A stretch of DNA of 64,000 nt from Erysipelotrichaceae bacterium (lineage in GTDB: Bacteria > Bacillota_I > Bacilli_A > Erysipelotrichales > Erysipelotrichaceae). Position 1 is the first letter of the stretch; each line of letters begins with the position of its first letter. The position numbers were made by a program, and so were the translations under genes. This document shows, one piece after another, positions 62,548 to 64,000 of the stretch. Under the pieces are notes generated by a model that was not told the origin of the DNA, made no database searches, and worked only from the letters and a program-made list of their open reading frames with translations. The DNA is taken from assembly GCA_015058845.1 (NCBI GenBank), contig SVBO01000002.1, positions 119,248-183,247 on the forward strand, written 5' to 3'.

Positions 62548-64000
62548 CTATCTACCTCCTTGGTATACACACTTACCATTTAGATAAGTACTATTTACCT
62601 GAATATCCTTGATCTTGTGTGGATCCACTTCAAATGGACTTTCTTCTAAGATCACATAGTCTGCTAGATATCCTGGTGTAATGTATCCCTTGATATTCTC
62701 TTCAAAGCTAGCATATGCTCCCATGATCGTATAACTATCTAGTGCTTCTGCTACCGTAAATGCTTGATCTGGTAGAAATGGTCTACTTGGTTTACTATAA
62801 CTCTCTCTAGTAATAGCACATTGCATACAAGCTAGGGCATCTGGTAATTCTACTGGGCAGTCTGTACCATTACTTACATGGACTCCATGCTCCTTTAGAT
62901 GTTTCCAGTAATAACTAGTATTCGCTAACTTCTCTCCCACTCTCTCATAGACGATATGGGTATCGTAGTCAATGAAGATACTTTGCGCATAGATATGTAA
63001 GTTCAGATCAATGATCTTCTGTAATTGCTCTTCTCTAGAGATCTGGCAGTGTACGATACCATGTCTATGATCTTCTCTTGGGTATTGTTGTAGTACCTTC
63101 TCATACGCATTCAGTACTACATCTAAACAATGATCTCCGATCGCATGGATGGCTGCTTGCATACCGTGTGTATGGGCGTATAAGACCATTTGGTAGATGA
63201 AATCATCTGCAAAGCACATCATACCTTGGGTACTAGGATCATCGTTATATGGTACGCTTAGACTCGCTGTACGAGCTCCTAGAGAACCATCTCCTAACAT
63301 CTTTAATGGACCGATCTTATACATTAGATCTCCTGCCCCTGTCGTATTACCTAGTGCTATAAATTGTTGTAGAGTATCTAGAGATGTGATATTGGCTTGC
63401 TGATTGACACGGACTGTTAATAGACCTTCTCTATTCAATTCCTCATATACTTCATTGATCTTGATGCCTGGGATATTGGTGAATACACAGTAATCATCTG
63501 TTTGACTACTTGTAATACCATAGGAGTTCAATGACTTACTAGCCGCTAAGATCATCTTCTTTAATTCCTCATTACTAGGAATAGGCATTCTCTCACTCAC
63601 CATAGCCATTGTATCATCATAGAATACTCCATTAGATACATTCGGATCATCACTTTCTATTCCTAGTATCTCTAAGGCCTTAGTATTCACAACTAATAAG
63701 TGACCACAGGCTCTACTAATGAGAATAGGATGTTTAGTAGATACGGTATCTAGATCATGACGAGTAGGCATTCTATTCTCATCACTGAAGTAATCTTGAT
63801 TAAAGCCTCTTCCCTTGATCCATTCTCCTTCATGGATCTCTTTCTCTACCATGAATTCTTTTAAGTATTCTAACATACCTTGTAAACTATCTGTATGCTT
63901 ATCTAACTGAGCATTCATTAGGTAATTCCCATAGCTTAATAAGTGCATATGACTGTCATTGAACCCACTGCATACAAACTTACCTGCTAGATCTATGACA
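62548..64000 (-). CDS. YtcJ-type metal-dependent amidohydrolase (5' end outside window)
   Basis: The frame is open to the right edge; the first visible part reads VIDLAGKFVCSGFNDSHMH, whose DSHMH is the first metal motif. 484 codons are visible. Later signatures are QAAIHAIGDHCLDV, RHGIVHCQIS, SNGTDCPVE and GYLADYVIL. About 50-60 N-terminal residues are missing. The substrate of this family is unknown in most cases. It is followed by a lipoprotein gene in the same transcript. Intact paralogue of the frameshifted gene at 56.6 kb. Confidence 0.9.
   Translation of the reverse strand, partial: VIDLAGKFVCSGFNDSHMHLLSYGNYLMNAQLDKHTDSLQGMLEYLKEFMVEKEIHEGEWIKGRGFNQDYFSDENRMPTRHDLDTVSTKHPILISRACGHLLVVNTKALEILGIESDDPNVSNGVFYDDTMAMVSERMPIPSNEELKKMILAASKSLNSYGITSSQTDDYCVFTNIPGIKINEVYEELNREGLLTVRVNQQANITSLDTLQQFIALGNTTGAGDLMYKIGPLKMLGDGSLGARTASLSVPYNDDPSTQGMMCFADDFIYQMVLYAHTHGMQAAIHAIGDHCLDVVLNAYEKVLQQYPREDHRHGIVHCQISREEQLQKIIDLNLHIYAQSIFIDYDTHIVYERVGEKLANTSYYWKHLKEHGVHVSNGTDCPVELPDALACMQCAITRESYSKPSRPFLPDQAFTVAEALDSYTIMGAYASFEENIKGYITPGYLADYVILEESPFEVDPHKIKDIQVNSTYLNGKCVYQGGR

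Noticed and set aside
1..64000. CRISPR array, insertion sequence, prophage or rRNA operon
   Set aside because: No spaced direct repeats, transposase, integrase or rRNA sequence was recognised anywhere in the window.

Overview
The window looks like chromosomal DNA from a low-GC Firmicutes lineage, most likely an Erysipelotrichales-type anaerobe. The reasons are AT-rich intergenic DNA, strong AGGAGG-type ribosome binding sites, CIRCE and TPP elements of Firmicutes style, ThiT, TrkH/RCK and MazF proteins of Firmicutes type, and RpoB/RpoC proteins longer than in Bacillus with a Mollicutes-like Asn in the rifampicin pocket. The taxon is an inference. I see no phage, insertion sequence, CRISPR array or rRNA. 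Most genes lie on the minus strand.

Layout. 1-2.2 kb: catabolic arginine pathway, arcA followed by arcB (arcB runs off the left edge). 2.3-11.1 kb: a GNAT acetyltransferase, deoD, argS, a CIRCE-controlled pair of small heat-shock proteins, two lipoproteins, a two-module AAA+ ATPase, thioredoxin and a tRNA Ser-Asp-Gly cluster. 11.3-18.6 kb: a MazF/EndoA toxin with no antitoxin beside it, behind a LolA-like lipid-carrier-fold gene; ThiT under a TPP riboswitch; a free-methionine-sulfoxide reductase; a Na/phosphate cotransporter; two tandem CxxC lipoproteins; and psuK-psuG. 18.7-24 kb: a LysR-controlled block (YfcC-type carrier, metal amidohydrolase, GATE-domain transporter) with an unusual structured RNA segment between two of its genes. 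24.3-32.4 kb: an EF-G paralogue paired with an ankyrin protein, a DEAD-box helicase, a DUF975 membrane protein and two M24 peptidases.

32.5-53.5 kb is the information-processing core: rpsL-rpsG-fusA-tuf, then (after the gatZ-like/agaS-like convergent pair) rpoB-rpoC, a 16S rRNA methyltransferase, rplJ-rplL, an inserted amino-acid permease and a beta-rich unknown protein, and rplK-rplA. Structured leaders and promoters precede rpsL, rplJ and rplK, and a terminator-like hairpin sits just in front of rpoB. secE and nusG are absent from their usual place before rplK.

53.7-64 kb: an M24 peptidase, VOC protein and aminotransferase operon; a frameshifted YtcJ-type amidohydrolase; a Nudix hydrolase; a Trk potassium-uptake operon (TPR protein, RCK-only protein, TrkA-like protein, TrkH); a lipoprotein; and a second YtcJ-type amidohydrolase that runs off the right edge.

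Together the genes suggest a fermentative organism that relies on amino acids and peptides (arginine deiminase, three M24 proline-type peptidases, amino-acid carriers, aminotransferase), salvages nucleosides (deoD, psuKG) and imports thiamine. The observations I rate highest are the Asn in the RpoB rifampicin pocket, the C-rich-loop RNA structure at 20.0 kb, the MazF without an antitoxin, the ankyrin/EF-G-like pair, and the frameshift at a CUU-U sequence in the YtcJ gene.
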